NCBI RefSeq assembly: GCF_000375485.1
Contig: NZ_AQXE01000005.1
Coordinates: 160,145 to 224,144 of the forward strand
Direction: 5' to 3'
DNA from: Desulfovibrio oxyclinae DSM 11498
Lineage (GTDB): Bacteria > Desulfobacterota > Desulfovibrionia > Desulfovibrionales > Desulfovibrionaceae
DNA: 64,000 nucleotides
The position numbers and the translations under genes are program-made. The first letter of the stretch is position 1. Each line of letters starts with the position of its first letter. The notes beneath the pieces are model-generated. The model was not told the origin of the DNA. It saw only the letters and a program-made list of their open reading frames with translations, and did no database searches. Shown here in pieces: positions 53,456 to 62,920 of the stretch.

Positions 53456-54736
53456 TTACATGTCGGCGCCGGAAGCGGCCTTCTGCATCTTCACTTCGAC
53501 CTTTTCGGTCAGGTTCTCGTAGTAATCGCGGAGGATTTCGAGAACTTCTTCACGGCCGAAGTGATCCGGGATGTCGCCGCCCTCGGAGAGAGCCTTGCGC
53601 AGCTTGGTACCGGACAGGATGACGCGGTCTTCCTTGGTGTGCGGGCAGGTGCGCATGGAAGCCATGCCGTCGCACTTGTAGCAGTAGAAGGTCCAGTCGA
53701 TCTTCATCGGCTGGCAGAGCAGAGCCTTGCCCGGCTCGGGGCACTCTTCGTTCTGGTACGGGATGCGATCGAAGATTTCCTGAGCTTCGAACAGACCGTA
53801 GAAGTCGCCAACACCAGCGTGGTCACGGCCGATCAGCATGTTGTTGATGCCGTAGTTCTGGCGGAAGGTGGCGTGCAGCAGAGCTTCGCGGGGGCCGGCG
53901 TAGCGCATGTCGAGCGGGTAACCGGCGTTGATCACGTTCTCGGGCACGAAGTAGTTGTCGATGAGAGCCTGGATGCACTCGATGCGCACGTCTCCCGGAA
54001 TGTCGCCCGGCTTCAGGTTGCCGATCAGGGAGTGAATGACCACGCCGTCACAAACTTCCACGGCGATCTTGGCCAGGAATTCGTGGGAGCGGTGCATCGG
54101 GTTACGCAGCTGCAGAGCGGCAACGTTGGACCAGCCGCGCTTTTCCATTTCTTCGCGGATCTGGGTCGGGGTCAGGTAGACACCGGGGAAACGGTCGGCG
54201 TAGTCGCCTTCGGACAGGACCTTGACCGGGCCGGCCAGGTTGTACTTGCCCTGAGCCATGACCATCTTGACGCCGATGTGCTCGTCTTCGGCCAGCTTCC
54301 AGAAGTTGCCATCGACAGAGTCTTCACCCTTGCCCATGTAGACCATTTCGGCTTCCCACTTCTTGTTAGCCTCGGTCATTTCGAACTTTTCGGTGATCTG
54401 CATGGTGGCGTAGACGTGGCCGTCCTGCACCAGTGCGATTTCGTCGCCTTCTTTGACGTCTTCATCGTTGGTGTCGAGGGTCACCGGAACGGGCCAGAAG
54501 GTGCCGTCTTCCAGCAGGAACTTTTCGCAGACGCCCTTCCAGTCGGCCTTGGTCATGAAGCCGTTCAGCGGGGAGAAACCGCCGATACCCATCATGATGA
54601 GGTCGCCCTTGGCACGGGCGGAAATTTCGATCTTCTTCAGGCCTTCGGCCTTCTTGAGTTCAGCGTCGCGCTCGGAGCCTTCGAGCAGGCAGCAGACGAG
54701 ACCTTTACCACCATGAGGGGGAACCAGTTTGGACAT
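53456..54736 (-). CDS. sat: Sulfate adenylyltransferase (ATP sulfurylase)
   Basis: This 426-residue enzyme activates sulfate with ATP to give adenosine 5'-phosphosulfate, the first step of dissimilatory sulfate reduction. The nucleotide-binding motifs [13 protein letters not shown] (QxRNPxHxxHE) and GRDHAGVG are intact. A zinc-binding CYKCDG / TCPH region typical of the dissimilatory enzyme lies near residue 350. The start at 54736 follows AGGAGG. It is divergently arranged with aprBA over about 600 bases. Confidence 0.97.
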   Translation of the reverse strand: MSKLVPPHGGKGLVCCLLEGSERDAELKKAEGLKKIEISARAKGDLIMMGIGGFSPLNGFMTKADWKGVCEKFLLEDGTFWPVPVTLDTNDEDVKEGDEIALVQDGHVYATMQITEKFEMTEANKKWEAEMVYMGKGEDSVDGNFWKLAEDEHIGVKMVMAQGKYNLAGPVKVLSEGDYADRFPGVYLTPTQIREEMEKRGWSNVAALQLRNPMHRSHEFLAKIAVEVCDGVVIHSLIGNLKPGDIPGDVRIECIQALIDNYFVPENVINAGYPLDMRYAGPREALLHATFRQNYGINNMLIGRDHAGVGDFYGLFEAQEIFDRIPYQNEECPEPGKALLCQPMKIDWTFYCYKCDGMASMRTCPHTKEDRVILSGTKLRKALSEGGDIPDHFGREEVLEILRDYYENLTEKVEVKMQKAASGADM

Positions 54737-54854
54737 GTTAGCCTCCTGATAATTTAATGGACAGATCCTATAACCGTCGCAACATGGATCCGGATTTCCG
54801 GATCAATTGCCGGATAATGCCGTTCCTAGCGTTCGGAAAGGTCCTTATTGCTCT

Positions 54855-54872
54855 TTGTGAAAGTCGTGTCAA
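54855..54872 (-). promoter_or_regulatory. Possible Rex operator half-site upstream of sat
   Basis: TTGTGAAAGTCGTGTCAA has a perfect left half (TTGTGAAA) of the Rex box and a poor right half, although it keeps the final TCAA. Rex is reported to control sat in Desulfovibrio vulgaris. The element lies about 120 bases before the sat start, a plausible operator position. Confidence 0.35.
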
Positions 54873-55218
54873 GCTCTAATTTGGAACCGAATTCGCCAGC
54901 ACATATAGTTATTGAATTAGCTGTAACGCAGGTAGAGAAAGTGGAAAGAAACTCTAGAAAGTTGTCACTGCCAGCGCTTGCGCGCCTGTTAAATATTTCG
55001 ATGGTTTAAGTGTGTTTGGAGTGGTTTTCATCAGCTAACAAAAAATTGGTTGCAAAAGAAGTCTCTCATGAACTAATAACCCTGAGTGATTGTCATGGGA
55101 ATCTCTTTCGCGCCGCTTTCGGTTTACTTTTTGTGTTTCCGGAGTGGGGCAAAGGGCGCCTTTTGGGGCGTGGCGGATGGCATCCGGTGTCTTGCTTGTT
55201 CAAAAATTCACTTTCTCG

Positions 55219-55268
55219 TTGACATCAAGAACCGGGCTTGCTACTCGTCAATTTCCACACGCTATTTA
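55219..55268 (+). promoter_or_regulatory. Candidate promoter of aprBA
   Basis: A perfect TTGACA (55219-55224) and, further on, TATTTAAG (55263-55270) lie ahead of aprB. Their spacing is too long for one promoter, so either the -10 is the poor TACTCG at 55242 or the TATTTA pairs with TTGCTA at 55238. The start site lies somewhere in this stretch, with an AGGAGGAG ribosome binding site at about 55331. Confidence 0.3.
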
Positions 55269-55342
55269 AGTGTGTTGGCGAAGATTTTTGTTTAGAGGAC
55301 GTCGGTAATAGGCATCAAACAAACCCTTTAGGAGGAGAAGTT

Positions 55343-55837
55343 ATGCCGACCTTTGTAAACCCGGAAAAATGTGACGGCTGCAAGGGTGGCGAAAAGACCG
55401 CTTGCATGTACATTTGCCCCAATGATCTCATGATCCTGGACCCCGAAGCCATGAAGGCTTACAACCAGGAACCTGAGGCTTGCTGGGAATGTTACTCCTG
55501 CGTCAAAATTTGCCCCCAGGGCGCTATCGAAGCCCGCCCCTACGCTGACTTTGCCCCGATGGGCGGAACCTCCATCCCCATGCGTTCCGCTGAAGACATC
55601 ATGTGGACCATCAAATTCCGCAATGGTTCCGTGAAGCGCTTCAAGTTCCCCATCCGTACCACCCCTGAAGGCTCCATCAAGCCCTTCGAAGGTAAGCCCG
55701 AGCCGGGCGACCTCGAAAACGAACTCCTGTTCACCGAGAGCGAGCTCGCTACTCCGAAGGAAGTTGTGAACAAGAAGTTTGAGGTCTCCGACGCTGACGC
55801 CTCCCGTGTGTGGAAGGCTGGCGAATTCGAAGAATAG
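55343..55837 (+). CDS. aprB: Adenylylsulfate reductase, beta subunit
   Basis: This 164-residue iron-sulfur subunit carries electrons to the flavin of AprA. Two [4Fe-4S] sites are visible: CDGCKGGEKTACMYICP and CWECYSCVKICPQ. The long C-terminal tail (about 100-164) is the extension that wraps around AprA in known structures. No export signal, so it is cytoplasmic. Codons favour GCT, GGT and TCC compared with neighbouring genes, as expected of a very abundant protein. It lies 70 bases before aprA. Confidence 0.97.
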   Translation: MPTFVNPEKCDGCKGGEKTACMYICPNDLMILDPEAMKAYNQEPEACWECYSCVKICPQGAIEARPYADFAPMGGTSIPMRSAEDIMWTIKFRNGSVKRFKFPIRTTPEGSIKPFEGKPEPGDLENELLFTESELATPKEVVNKKFEVSDADASRVWKAGEFEE

Positions 55838-55907
55838 GACGTTCTGATAACGAGCCGGAAGGCTCTTTAGCTGAACTATTTTAGAGTTTTACTCTCAGGA
55901 GGATAAC

Positions 55908-57902
55908 ATGGCTCTGCTTCCCATCAACGAAGCTCCCAAAGGTATCGAACTCGCCGAGCCGGAAGTCATCGAGCAGGACGTCGATCTTCTGCTCGTCGGC
56001 GGCGGCATGGGTAACTGCGGCGTGGCTTTCGAAGCCGCTCGCTGGATTGAAAAGGTTGATCCGTCCATCTCCATGATGCTGCTCGACAAGGCCTCCCTCG
56101 AGCGCTCCGGCGCCGTGGCTCAGGGTCTGTCCGCAATCAACACCTACATCGGTGAAAACGAAGTCGACGACTACGTCCGCATGGTCCGCACCGACCTCAT
56201 GCACATCGTTCGCGACGACCTCATTTTCGACCTCGGCCGTCACGTCGACGACTCCGTCCATCTCTTTGAAGAGTGGGGCCTGCCCTGCTGGATCAAGAAG
56301 GACGGCAAGAACCTCGACGGCGCCAAGGCTAAGGCTGAAGGCCTGGCCCTGCGCAACGGCGACTCCCCGGTCCGTTCCGGTCGCTGGCAGATGATGATCA
56401 ACGGTGAGTCCTACAAGTGCATCGTGGCAGAAGCTGCCAAGAACGCACTGGGCGAAGACCGTTACATGGAGCGCATCTTCATCGTTAAGATGCTGCTGGA
56501 CGCCAACGAGCCCAACCGCATCGCCGGTGCAGTCGGCTTCTCCACCCGTGAAAACAAGGTCTACTACTTCCGCTGCAACGCTGCTGTCGTTGCCTGCGGT
56601 GGTGCCGTTAACGTGTACCGCCCCCGCTCCACCGGTGAGGGTATGGGTCGCGCTTGGTACCCCGTCTGGAACGCCGGCTCCACCTACACCATGGTGGCTC
56701 AGGTTGGCGGCGAAATGACCATGATGGAAAACCGCTTCGTCCCCGCCCGCTTCAAGGACGGTTACGGACCGGTCGGCGCTTGGTTCCTGCTCTTCAAGGC
56801 GAAAGCCACCAACTACAAGGGCGAAGACTACTGCGAAACCAACCGCGCCATGCTCAAGCCCTACGAAGATCGCGGCTACGCCAAGGGTCACATCATCCCG
56901 ACCTGCCTGCGTAACCACATGATGCTTCGCGAAATGCGCGAAGGTCGTGGTCCGATCTACATGGACACCAAGACTGCGCTGCTGAACACGGTCAACAACG
57001 ACCTGACCAGCCCCGAGTGGAAGCACCTCGAGTCCGAAGCCTGGGAAGACTTCCTCGACATGTGCGTCGGCCAGGCCAACCTCTGGGCCGCCACCAACTG
57101 CGCTCCGGAAGACCGCGGCTCCGAAATCATGCCGACTGAACCCTACCTCCTCGGCTCCCACTCCGGTTGCTGCGGTATCTGGGTTTCCGGTCCGGATGAA
57201 GACTGGGTCCCCGAAGAGTACAAGATCAAGGCTGACAACGGTAAGGTCTACAACCGCATGACCTCCGTCAACGGCCTCTGGACCTGTGCTGACGGTGTTG
57301 GCGCCTCCGGTCACAAGTTCTCCTCCGGTTCCCACGCTGAAGGCCGCATCGTCGGTAAGCAGATGGTCCGCTGGGTTGTTGACCACAAGGACTTCAAGCC
57401 CACTCCGAAGGAAAACGCTGCCGACCTCGCCAAAGAGATCTACCAGCCGTACTACACCTACCTCGAGGGTAAGGACATCTCCACCGACCCGGTGGTGAAC
57501 CCGAACTACATCACCCCGAAGAACTTCATGATGCGCCTCATCAAGTGCACCGATGAATACGGTGGTGGTGTTGCTACCCTCTACATGACTTCCAAGGCTC
57601 TGCTGAACACCGGCTTCTGGCTGCTCGGCATGCTCGAAGAAGACTCCAAGAAAATGGCCGCTCGCGACCTGCACGAACTGATGCGCTGCTGGGAGCAGTT
57701 CCACCGCCTGTGGACTGTCCGCCTGCACATGCAGCACATCGAGTTCCGCGAAGAATCCCGCTACCCGGGCTTCTACTACCGCGGCGACTTCATGGGTCTC
57801 GACGACTCCAAGTGGAAGTGCTTCGTGAACTCCAAGTATGATCCGGAAACCGGAGATACCACCGTGTTCAAGAAGCCCTACATCCAGATTGTTGCTGACT
57901 AA
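55908..57902 (+). CDS. aprA: Adenylylsulfate reductase, alpha subunit
   Basis: This 664-residue flavoprotein reduces APS to sulfite and AMP. The FAD-binding DLLLVGGGMGNCGVAFEA lies near residue 26. SGAVAQGLSAINTY and later FVPARFKDGYGPVGAW are typical of the dissimilatory alpha subunit. The length matches Desulfovibrio AprA. It works with AprB and receives electrons, directly or indirectly, from the Qmo complex encoded next. A terminator follows, so qmo may have its own promoter. Confidence 0.98.
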   Translation: MALLPINEAPKGIELAEPEVIEQDVDLLLVGGGMGNCGVAFEAARWIEKVDPSISMMLLDKASLERSGAVAQGLSAINTYIGENEVDDYVRMVRTDLMHIVRDDLIFDLGRHVDDSVHLFEEWGLPCWIKKDGKNLDGAKAKAEGLALRNGDSPVRSGRWQMMINGESYKCIVAEAAKNALGEDRYMERIFIVKMLLDANEPNRIAGAVGFSTRENKVYYFRCNAAVVACGGAVNVYRPRSTGEGMGRAWYPVWNAGSTYTMVAQVGGEMTMMENRFVPARFKDGYGPVGAWFLLFKAKATNYKGEDYCETNRAMLKPYEDRGYAKGHIIPTCLRNHMMLREMREGRGPIYMDTKTALLNTVNNDLTSPEWKHLESEAWEDFLDMCVGQANLWAATNCAPEDRGSEIMPTEPYLLGSHSGCCGIWVSGPDEDWVPEEYKIKADNGKVYNRMTSVNGLWTCADGVGASGHKFSSGSHAEGRIVGKQMVRWVVDHKDFKPTPKENAADLAKEIYQPYYTYLEGKDISTDPVVNPNYITPKNFMMRLIKCTDEYGGGVATLYMTSKALLNTGFWLLGMLEEDSKKMAARDLHELMRCWEQFHRLWTVRLHMQHIEFREESRYPGFYYRGDFMGLDDSKWKCFVNSKYDPETGDTTVFKKPYIQIVAD

Positions 57903-57914
57903 GTAATGATCCCC

Positions 57915-57953
57915 AGCGGCCGCAGGCTCCGGCCTGCGGCCGCTTTCTTTCTC
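57915..57953 (+). terminator. Terminator of aprBA
   Basis: A 13-base perfect stem (57915-57927 with 57932-57944) around TCCG is followed by TTTCTTTCT. One of the most stable hairpins in the window. Confidence 0.92.
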
Positions 57954-57959
57954 AGACCT

Positions 57960-58031
57960 TCGGCAAAATGGTCTGAATCCGGATTGGAACACATGCGGAT
58001 GATCCAGGCCGGATTTAGGCCATTTTGTTGG
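57960..58031 (+). ncRNA. Long wobble-containing hairpin between aprA and qmoA
   Basis: Positions 57964-57982 pair with 58009-58027 as a continuous 19-base RNA stem that includes two G-U pairs. Adding 57960-57963 with 58028-58031 extends it to 23 with further wobbles. The loop is 26 bases. No T run follows, so it is not an intrinsic terminator. It lies just after the aprA terminator and 35 bases before the qmoA start. It could be a processing or stability element of the qmo transcript. Confidence 0.5.
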
Positions 58032-58065
58032 CTGTGCCTCAACATCATTAGGGAGGAGTGTGAGA

Positions 58066-59313
58066 ATGTCGAACAACAGTATTCTCGTAGTAGGCGGAGG
58101 ATTCGCCGGGATCACCGCCGCCCTCGAGGCCGCAGAGGTCGGGCACGAGGTTTACATCATAGAAACCAACCCATACCTCGGTGGAAGGGTGGCACAACTG
58201 AATAAATATTTCCCCAAGCAGTGTCCTCCTTCCTGCGGGCTGGAAATCCAGTTCCAGCGCATCAAGAACAACCCCAATGTGAAATTCTACACCATGGCCG
58301 AAGTGGTCTCCGTCTCCGGCGGCCCGGGCAGCTATGACGTGAAGATCAAGCAGCGCCCCCGTTACGTCAACGGCCGGTGTACCGCTTGCGGCGAATGTGA
58401 AAAGGCCTCCTGGACCAAGTTTGAAAACGAATTCGAGCTGGGCCTGAGCAAACGCAAAGCCGCTTACAAGACCCATCCGTTCATGTTCCCCATGCAGTAC
58501 GTGGTGGAAGGCGACAAAATCGATCCCGCCGAGCTCAAGGCCATCGCCAAGGCATGTCCTTATGAAGCCGTCGAGACCGAAGACGCCGAAAAGCTTTTCG
58601 ACCTGCAGGTCGGTTCCGTTGTATGGGCCACCGGCTGGAAGCCCTACGAAGCCGAAAAGCTGGAGACCCTCGGTGGCGGCAAGCTGCCCAACGTGGTCAC
58701 CAACATGCAGTTCGAGCGTTTGGCCGCTGCCAACGGTCCCACAGAAGGCAAGATTGTCCGCCCGTCCGACAAGGCCGAGCCCCAGCGCATCGCCTTTGTT
58801 CAGTGCGCCGGTTCCCGTGATCAGAATCATTTGAACTACTGTTCCTACATCTGCTGCATGGCTTCGCTGAAGCACGTGCGCTACCTGCGCGAACAGTACC
58901 CGGACGCGGTCATCGTGATCTACTACATCGACCTGCGCACCCCGGGCCGCTACGACAAGTTCAAGGCCATGACCTGTGACGATCCCAAGCTCTCCCTCGT
59001 GAAGGGCAAGGTCGCCAATATTTGCGAAGACACCGGCAAGAACCCGGTGGTCACCGTCGAAGACGCCGTCAGCGGCATCAAGAGCGACGAGAAGTTCGAC
59101 ATGGTCGTGCTCGCCACCGGCATGCAGCCCAGCACCGCCGGCCAGCAGATCCAGATCGGCGCCCAGGTGGACGAGGAAGGCTTCGTCGTCGGCGGCGATG
59201 ACAAGGGTTTCGTGGCCGCCGGATGCGCCAAGCAGCCGCTTGACGTTATGAAGTCTGCCCAGTCCGGCACCAGTGCCGCTCTGAAGGCTATCCAAACCGT
59301 TGTTGGGAGGTAA
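58066..59313 (+). CDS. qmoA: Quinone-interacting oxidoreductase subunit QmoA
   Basis: This 415-residue flavoprotein is the smaller HdrA-like subunit of the Qmo complex, which links menaquinol to APS reductase. The FAD loop SILVVGGGFAGITAALEA is at the N terminus. CPPSCGLEIQFQRI and CTACGECE are cysteine-containing segments, and CSYICCMASLKH lies near residue 262. A GGGAGGAG precedes ATG 58066. Nearby GTG 58060 is an alternative start of two extra residues. It is four bases from qmoB (the two genes abut), so translation is coupled. Confidence 0.95.
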   Translation: MSNNSILVVGGGFAGITAALEAAEVGHEVYIIETNPYLGGRVAQLNKYFPKQCPPSCGLEIQFQRIKNNPNVKFYTMAEVVSVSGGPGSYDVKIKQRPRYVNGRCTACGECEKASWTKFENEFELGLSKRKAAYKTHPFMFPMQYVVEGDKIDPAELKAIAKACPYEAVETEDAEKLFDLQVGSVVWATGWKPYEAEKLETLGGGKLPNVVTNMQFERLAAANGPTEGKIVRPSDKAEPQRIAFVQCAGSRDQNHLNYCSYICCMASLKHVRYLREQYPDAVIVIYYIDLRTPGRYDKFKAMTCDDPKLSLVKGKVANICEDTGKNPVVTVEDAVSGIKSDEKFDMVVLATGMQPSTAGQQIQIGAQVDEEGFVVGGDDKGFVAAGCAKQPLDVMKSAQSGTSAALKAIQTVVGR

Positions 59314-59316
59314 ATG

Positions 59317-61584
59317 ATGGCTGATAAGCTTGGTGTATATATCTGTGAAGGATGCGACATCGGGAAGGATCTCGACGTCGCCGCCATGGCTGAGCTTGTG
59401 GGCAAGGGCAAATACTCTTCCATCTGCCCGGTGGTGAAGACCAACAAGGTTCTTTGCAGCCCTGAAGCCAAGGCGGAAATCGAAGCCGACATCAAGGAAA
59501 ACGAGCTGGGCGGCGTGGTTGTCTGCGCCTGTTCCCCCCGCGTCAAGTGGGACGTTTTCGAGTTTGGCAAAACCCAGTGCGAGCGCGTGAACCTGCGCGA
59601 ACAGGCCGTCTGGTCCTTCCGTGAGGACAAGGCCAACCCCGGCCAGCTGCAGGAAATCGCCCGCGACTACGTTCACATGGGCATCGCCAAGGCCTCCAAG
59701 AGCAACAACCCGGACCCCGAAGTCCCCGACTGCAACAAGACCATTCTGGTCATGGGCGGCGGTTTCACCGGCCTGAACGCGGCGCTTTACGCCACGGGCA
59801 TGGGATACGACGTGGTTCTGGTGGAAAAGGAAGCCGAGCTCGGCGGCAAGGCCCGCAACTTCTCCAAGTCCTTCCCGCTGGCATACCCGTATGACCAGAC
59901 GCAGGAAGTGGGACTTGAAGCGCTCATCTCCGAGGTGAAGGGTAACGACAAGATTCGCGTCATCACCGGTGCCACCGTCGAGAACATCGAAGGTGCTCCG
60001 GGTCTGTACGACGTGACTGTTGCCGGCGAGACCCTGCCCATCGGTTCCGTGGTTCTGGCCACCGGTTGGGTTCCGGGCGATGCCAATTACCTCAAGCCGC
60101 TGGGATACGGCGAATCTTCCAAGATCGTCACCAGCGCGCAGTTCGAAGAAATGGTCAAGAAGGGTGAAAAGATTCCCGAGTCCGTTGCCTTTGTCTGCGA
60201 TCCCGGCAAGCTGGTGGAACGCGTCGATTACGTGAAGGGCGAGACCTGCGAACCGGTCGAACCGCTTCCCTGCGACACCGATACCGAAGAAGCCGCTGCT
60301 GAAGGCGAGGGTGAAGACGAGGAATGCGAAGTCTTTGTCTACGAAGACAAGGAGTCTGCCCGTCACCTCGCATACAGCTCCGAACTGACCTCCCTGGTCG
60401 CCCTCAAGCAGGCCAACTACGTGGCCGACGCGGGCGGCATCGGATACATTCTCTACGACCACATGATGGTCCCGGGCATCAACGAGCAGTACTACAAGGC
60501 AGCTCAGGACAACCCGGCCGTAATGCTTTCCAAGGCTTCCGTCACCTCCGTGAAGGAAGAGGGCGGCAAGGTCGTGGTCGCCGCCAAGAACACGCTCCTC
60601 GGCCAGAGTGTCGAGTTCGCCGTGGACATGGTGGTTCTGCCCACCGCGCTGGTTCCGACCACCGCGCATGACCCGACCATCAACCTGGTCTACCGCCAGG
60701 GTCCGGCTTTCCCCGATCTGGAACTGTTCGACGGATTCGCCGACTCCAACTACATCTGCTTCCCGTACGAGACCCGCCGCACCGGCGTGTACGCTGCGGG
60801 TTGTGTCCGCCAGCCCATGGGCCTCGGACTCTGCCGCGAAGATGCGGCGGGCGCCGTGCTCAAGGCCGTGCAGTGCATCTCCTCCGCCAACCGCGGCGTA
60901 GCGGTGCACCCGCGCTCCGGAGACCTGAGCTACCCGGTGTTCAACTTCACTCGCTGCACGCAGTGTAAGCGTTGCACCGAAGAATGCCCGTTCGGCGCGC
61001 TGGACGACGATGAAAAGGGAACCCCGAAGCCGAACCCGACCCGTTGCCGCCGCTGCGGTACCTGCATGGGTGCTTGCCCGGAACGCGTCATCAGCTTCGA
61101 CAACTACAACATCGACCAGATCGGTACCGCCATCAAGGAAGTGCGCGTTCCGGACAAGATCGACGAAGGCGGACCCCGCATTCTCGTCCTTGCCTGTGAA
61201 AACGACGCCTACCCTGCGCTCGACATGGCTGCCATCCGCGGCCGCACCTGGAACCCGTTCGTTCGTTTCATTCCGGTGCGCTGCCTCGGCTCCGTGAACG
61301 CCATCTGGGTCGCCGACGCCATGAGTAAGGGTGTTGACGGCGTGATGATGCTTGGCTGCAAATACGGTGACGACTACCAGTGTCACTTCATGAAGGGCTC
61401 CGAGCTCTGCAGCCGCCGCAAGGAAAACATCGCCGAATCCCTTGGCCGCCTGGGCGTCGAACCCGAGCGCGTGGAGCAGTACGAGGTTGCGATCGACGAT
61501 TACGACACGGTCCCCGACCTGATCGAGGAATTCGTCGACTCCATCACCAAAAACTTCGGACCGAACCCGTTCAAGGGTTACTAG
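59317..61584 (+). CDS. qmoB: Quinone-interacting oxidoreductase subunit QmoB
   Basis: This 755-residue subunit combines an HdrA-like flavin domain (TILVMGGGFTGLNAALYA near residue 145) with two [4Fe-4S] motifs (CTQCKRCTEECP and CRRCGTCMGACP, near residue 550) and a C-terminal MvhD-like domain (VLACENDAYPALD, then LGCKYGDDYQC). An acidic stretch near residues 325-345 (DTDTEEAAAEGEGEDEEC) is a notable local feature. ATG 59317 is preferred over the ATG three bases earlier because of spacing to GGAGG. It is cytoplasmic and assembled with QmoA and QmoC. Confidence 0.95.
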   Translation: MADKLGVYICEGCDIGKDLDVAAMAELVGKGKYSSICPVVKTNKVLCSPEAKAEIEADIKENELGGVVVCACSPRVKWDVFEFGKTQCERVNLREQAVWSFREDKANPGQLQEIARDYVHMGIAKASKSNNPDPEVPDCNKTILVMGGGFTGLNAALYATGMGYDVVLVEKEAELGGKARNFSKSFPLAYPYDQTQEVGLEALISEVKGNDKIRVITGATVENIEGAPGLYDVTVAGETLPIGSVVLATGWVPGDANYLKPLGYGESSKIVTSAQFEEMVKKGEKIPESVAFVCDPGKLVERVDYVKGETCEPVEPLPCDTDTEEAAAEGEGEDEECEVFVYEDKESARHLAYSSELTSLVALKQANYVADAGGIGYILYDHMMVPGINEQYYKAAQDNPAVMLSKASVTSVKEEGGKVVVAAKNTLLGQSVEFAVDMVVLPTALVPTTAHDPTINLVYRQGPAFPDLELFDGFADSNYICFPYETRRTGVYAAGCVRQPMGLGLCREDAAGAVLKAVQCISSANRGVAVHPRSGDLSYPVFNFTRCTQCKRCTEECPFGALDDDEKGTPKPNPTRCRRCGTCMGACPERVISFDNYNIDQIGTAIKEVRVPDKIDEGGPRILVLACENDAYPALDMAAIRGRTWNPFVRFIPVRCLGSVNAIWVADAMSKGVDGVMMLGCKYGDDYQCHFMKGSELCSRRKENIAESLGRLGVEPERVEQYEVAIDDYDTVPDLIEEFVDSITKNFGPNPFKGY

Positions 61585-61596
61585 GAGGTACGGATC

Positions 61597-62868
61597 ATGT
61601 CGAACACCGTTAGGGTTCAACCGGATCTCAAGTTCGTCAAGGAACTGCAGACCGTTGGAGGGGATTCCCTCAAGAAGTGCTACCAGTGCGCGACCTGCAG
61701 CGTCGTTTGTCCGCTTTCCCCGGCCGACAGCCCGTACCCCCGCAAGGAAATGGTCTGGGCTCAGTGGGGTCTCAAGGACCGCCTGGTCAACGATATCGAT
61801 ATCTGGCTCTGCCACAACTGCGGCACCTGTTCCGACCTCTGTCCACGCGGCGCCAAGCCCGGCGACCTGCTGGCCGCTCTCAGGAATATGGCCTACCGCA
61901 GCCTGGCCCCGTTCGGATTCATCGGCAAACTGATGTCCAACATGGGCGGCGCCCTAATGCTGGCGCTGGTCCCGGCCGTCATCTATCTGCTGATCTGGTC
62001 CATGCAGGCAGCCAAGTTCGGCACCGCCTTCCCGCTGTTCGAAGCGGCCGAAGGTCACGGCGCCTGGCAACTGGCCAAGGACGGACAGATCGTTTACGGC
62101 GGCCTGTTCCCCGGCGACTACTTCATCGACCCCATCTTCGGCGCGGCCTTCGCGTTCATGGTGGTCTGCTTCTACATGGGCATCCAGAAGCTCATCAAAG
62201 GCTTTGATTCACAGCCGCGCGTCTTCGACCTCACCGGGGTGAAGAAGCCCGGTATGCTTGAAGCCTTCATCGATACGCTCAAGTACGAGATCTTCAACCA
62301 CACCCAGTTCAACGACTGCGGCGACGACGAAAAGGACAAGAAGCGCGCCACCGGCCACCGTATGCTGATGTTCGCCTTCATCATCCTGCTCTTCGTTACC
62401 GGCACCATTGCCACCGGTCACTGGGTTGGCGGTTGGTTCTTCGAGAGCGTCCTCGGCCTGCACGGCGGTCCTGTGGATCTGCTGGCCCGCCTTGGAGCCA
62501 CGCCGCTCCCGCAGGACAGCGTCATCAAGGTACTCGCCAATATCGGCGCGGTCCTGATGGTCTACGGTCTGTGGCAGCTCACCAAGCGCCGCAAGAACCT
62601 TGATCCGCAGAAACAGGGCTCCAGCTTTTACGACTGGTTCCTGCTCTATGTGATCTGGATCATCGCGCTTACCGGTATCGCCTGCGAAGTGCTTCGCCTG
62701 CTCGGCATCCAGTACCTCGCCTACCCGACCTACTACGTCCACCTGATCGCGGTCTTCATGATGATCGCCTACCTGCCGTGGACCAAGCTGGGTCACCTGG
62801 TGTACCGCACCGTTGCGCTGAGCTATGCCAAGAAGATCGGTCGTATCCCCATGGGTGCCGCGAAGTAA
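61597..62868 (+). CDS. qmoC: Quinone-interacting oxidoreductase subunit QmoC
   Basis: This 423-residue membrane subunit joins an HdrC-like N-terminal domain with two cluster motifs (CYQCATCSVVCPLS near residue 27, CHNCGTCSDLCPRG near residue 72) to a C-terminal cytochrome b-type region with about six helices. Histidines in membrane segments, such as TGHWVGG and YYVHLIAVF, are candidate haem b ligands. It anchors Qmo and exchanges electrons with menaquinone. It starts behind AGGAGG twelve bases after qmoB. Confidence 0.96.
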   Translation: MSNTVRVQPDLKFVKELQTVGGDSLKKCYQCATCSVVCPLSPADSPYPRKEMVWAQWGLKDRLVNDIDIWLCHNCGTCSDLCPRGAKPGDLLAALRNMAYRSLAPFGFIGKLMSNMGGALMLALVPAVIYLLIWSMQAAKFGTAFPLFEAAEGHGAWQLAKDGQIVYGGLFPGDYFIDPIFGAAFAFMVVCFYMGIQKLIKGFDSQPRVFDLTGVKKPGMLEAFIDTLKYEIFNHTQFNDCGDDEKDKKRATGHRMLMFAFIILLFVTGTIATGHWVGGWFFESVLGLHGGPVDLLARLGATPLPQDSVIKVLANIGAVLMVYGLWQLTKRRKNLDPQKQGSSFYDWFLLYVIWIIALTGIACEVLRLLGIQYLAYPTYYVHLIAVFMMIAYLPWTKLGHLVYRTVALSYAKKIGRIPMGAAK

Positions 62869-62920
62869 GGGCGCATGGGAATAATATAAAGAGACAGCTT
62901 ATTCTGTAGGAGGAATACAA

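Larger units (their letters stand above)
54737..55342. other. Divergent regulatory region between sat and aprB
   Basis: About 600 bases, richer in A and T than the flanking genes, carry no credible gene. Short frames near 55010-55295 overlap the promoter zone and lack family motifs. It must hold the start sites for sat (leftward) and aprBA (rightward). Visible elements are a TTGACA at 55219 and a Rex-like TTGTGAAA at 54855. Confidence 0.7.

Noticed and set aside
55010..55295. Short frames upstream of aprB
   Set aside because: They lie in the promoter region, lack family features and have no good ribosome binding sites.
58048..61815. A 1255-codon minus-strand frame opposite qmoA and qmoB
   Set aside because: Low-complexity translation with no motifs, antisense to proven Qmo genes. 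It follows from strongly biased codon use on the plus strand.
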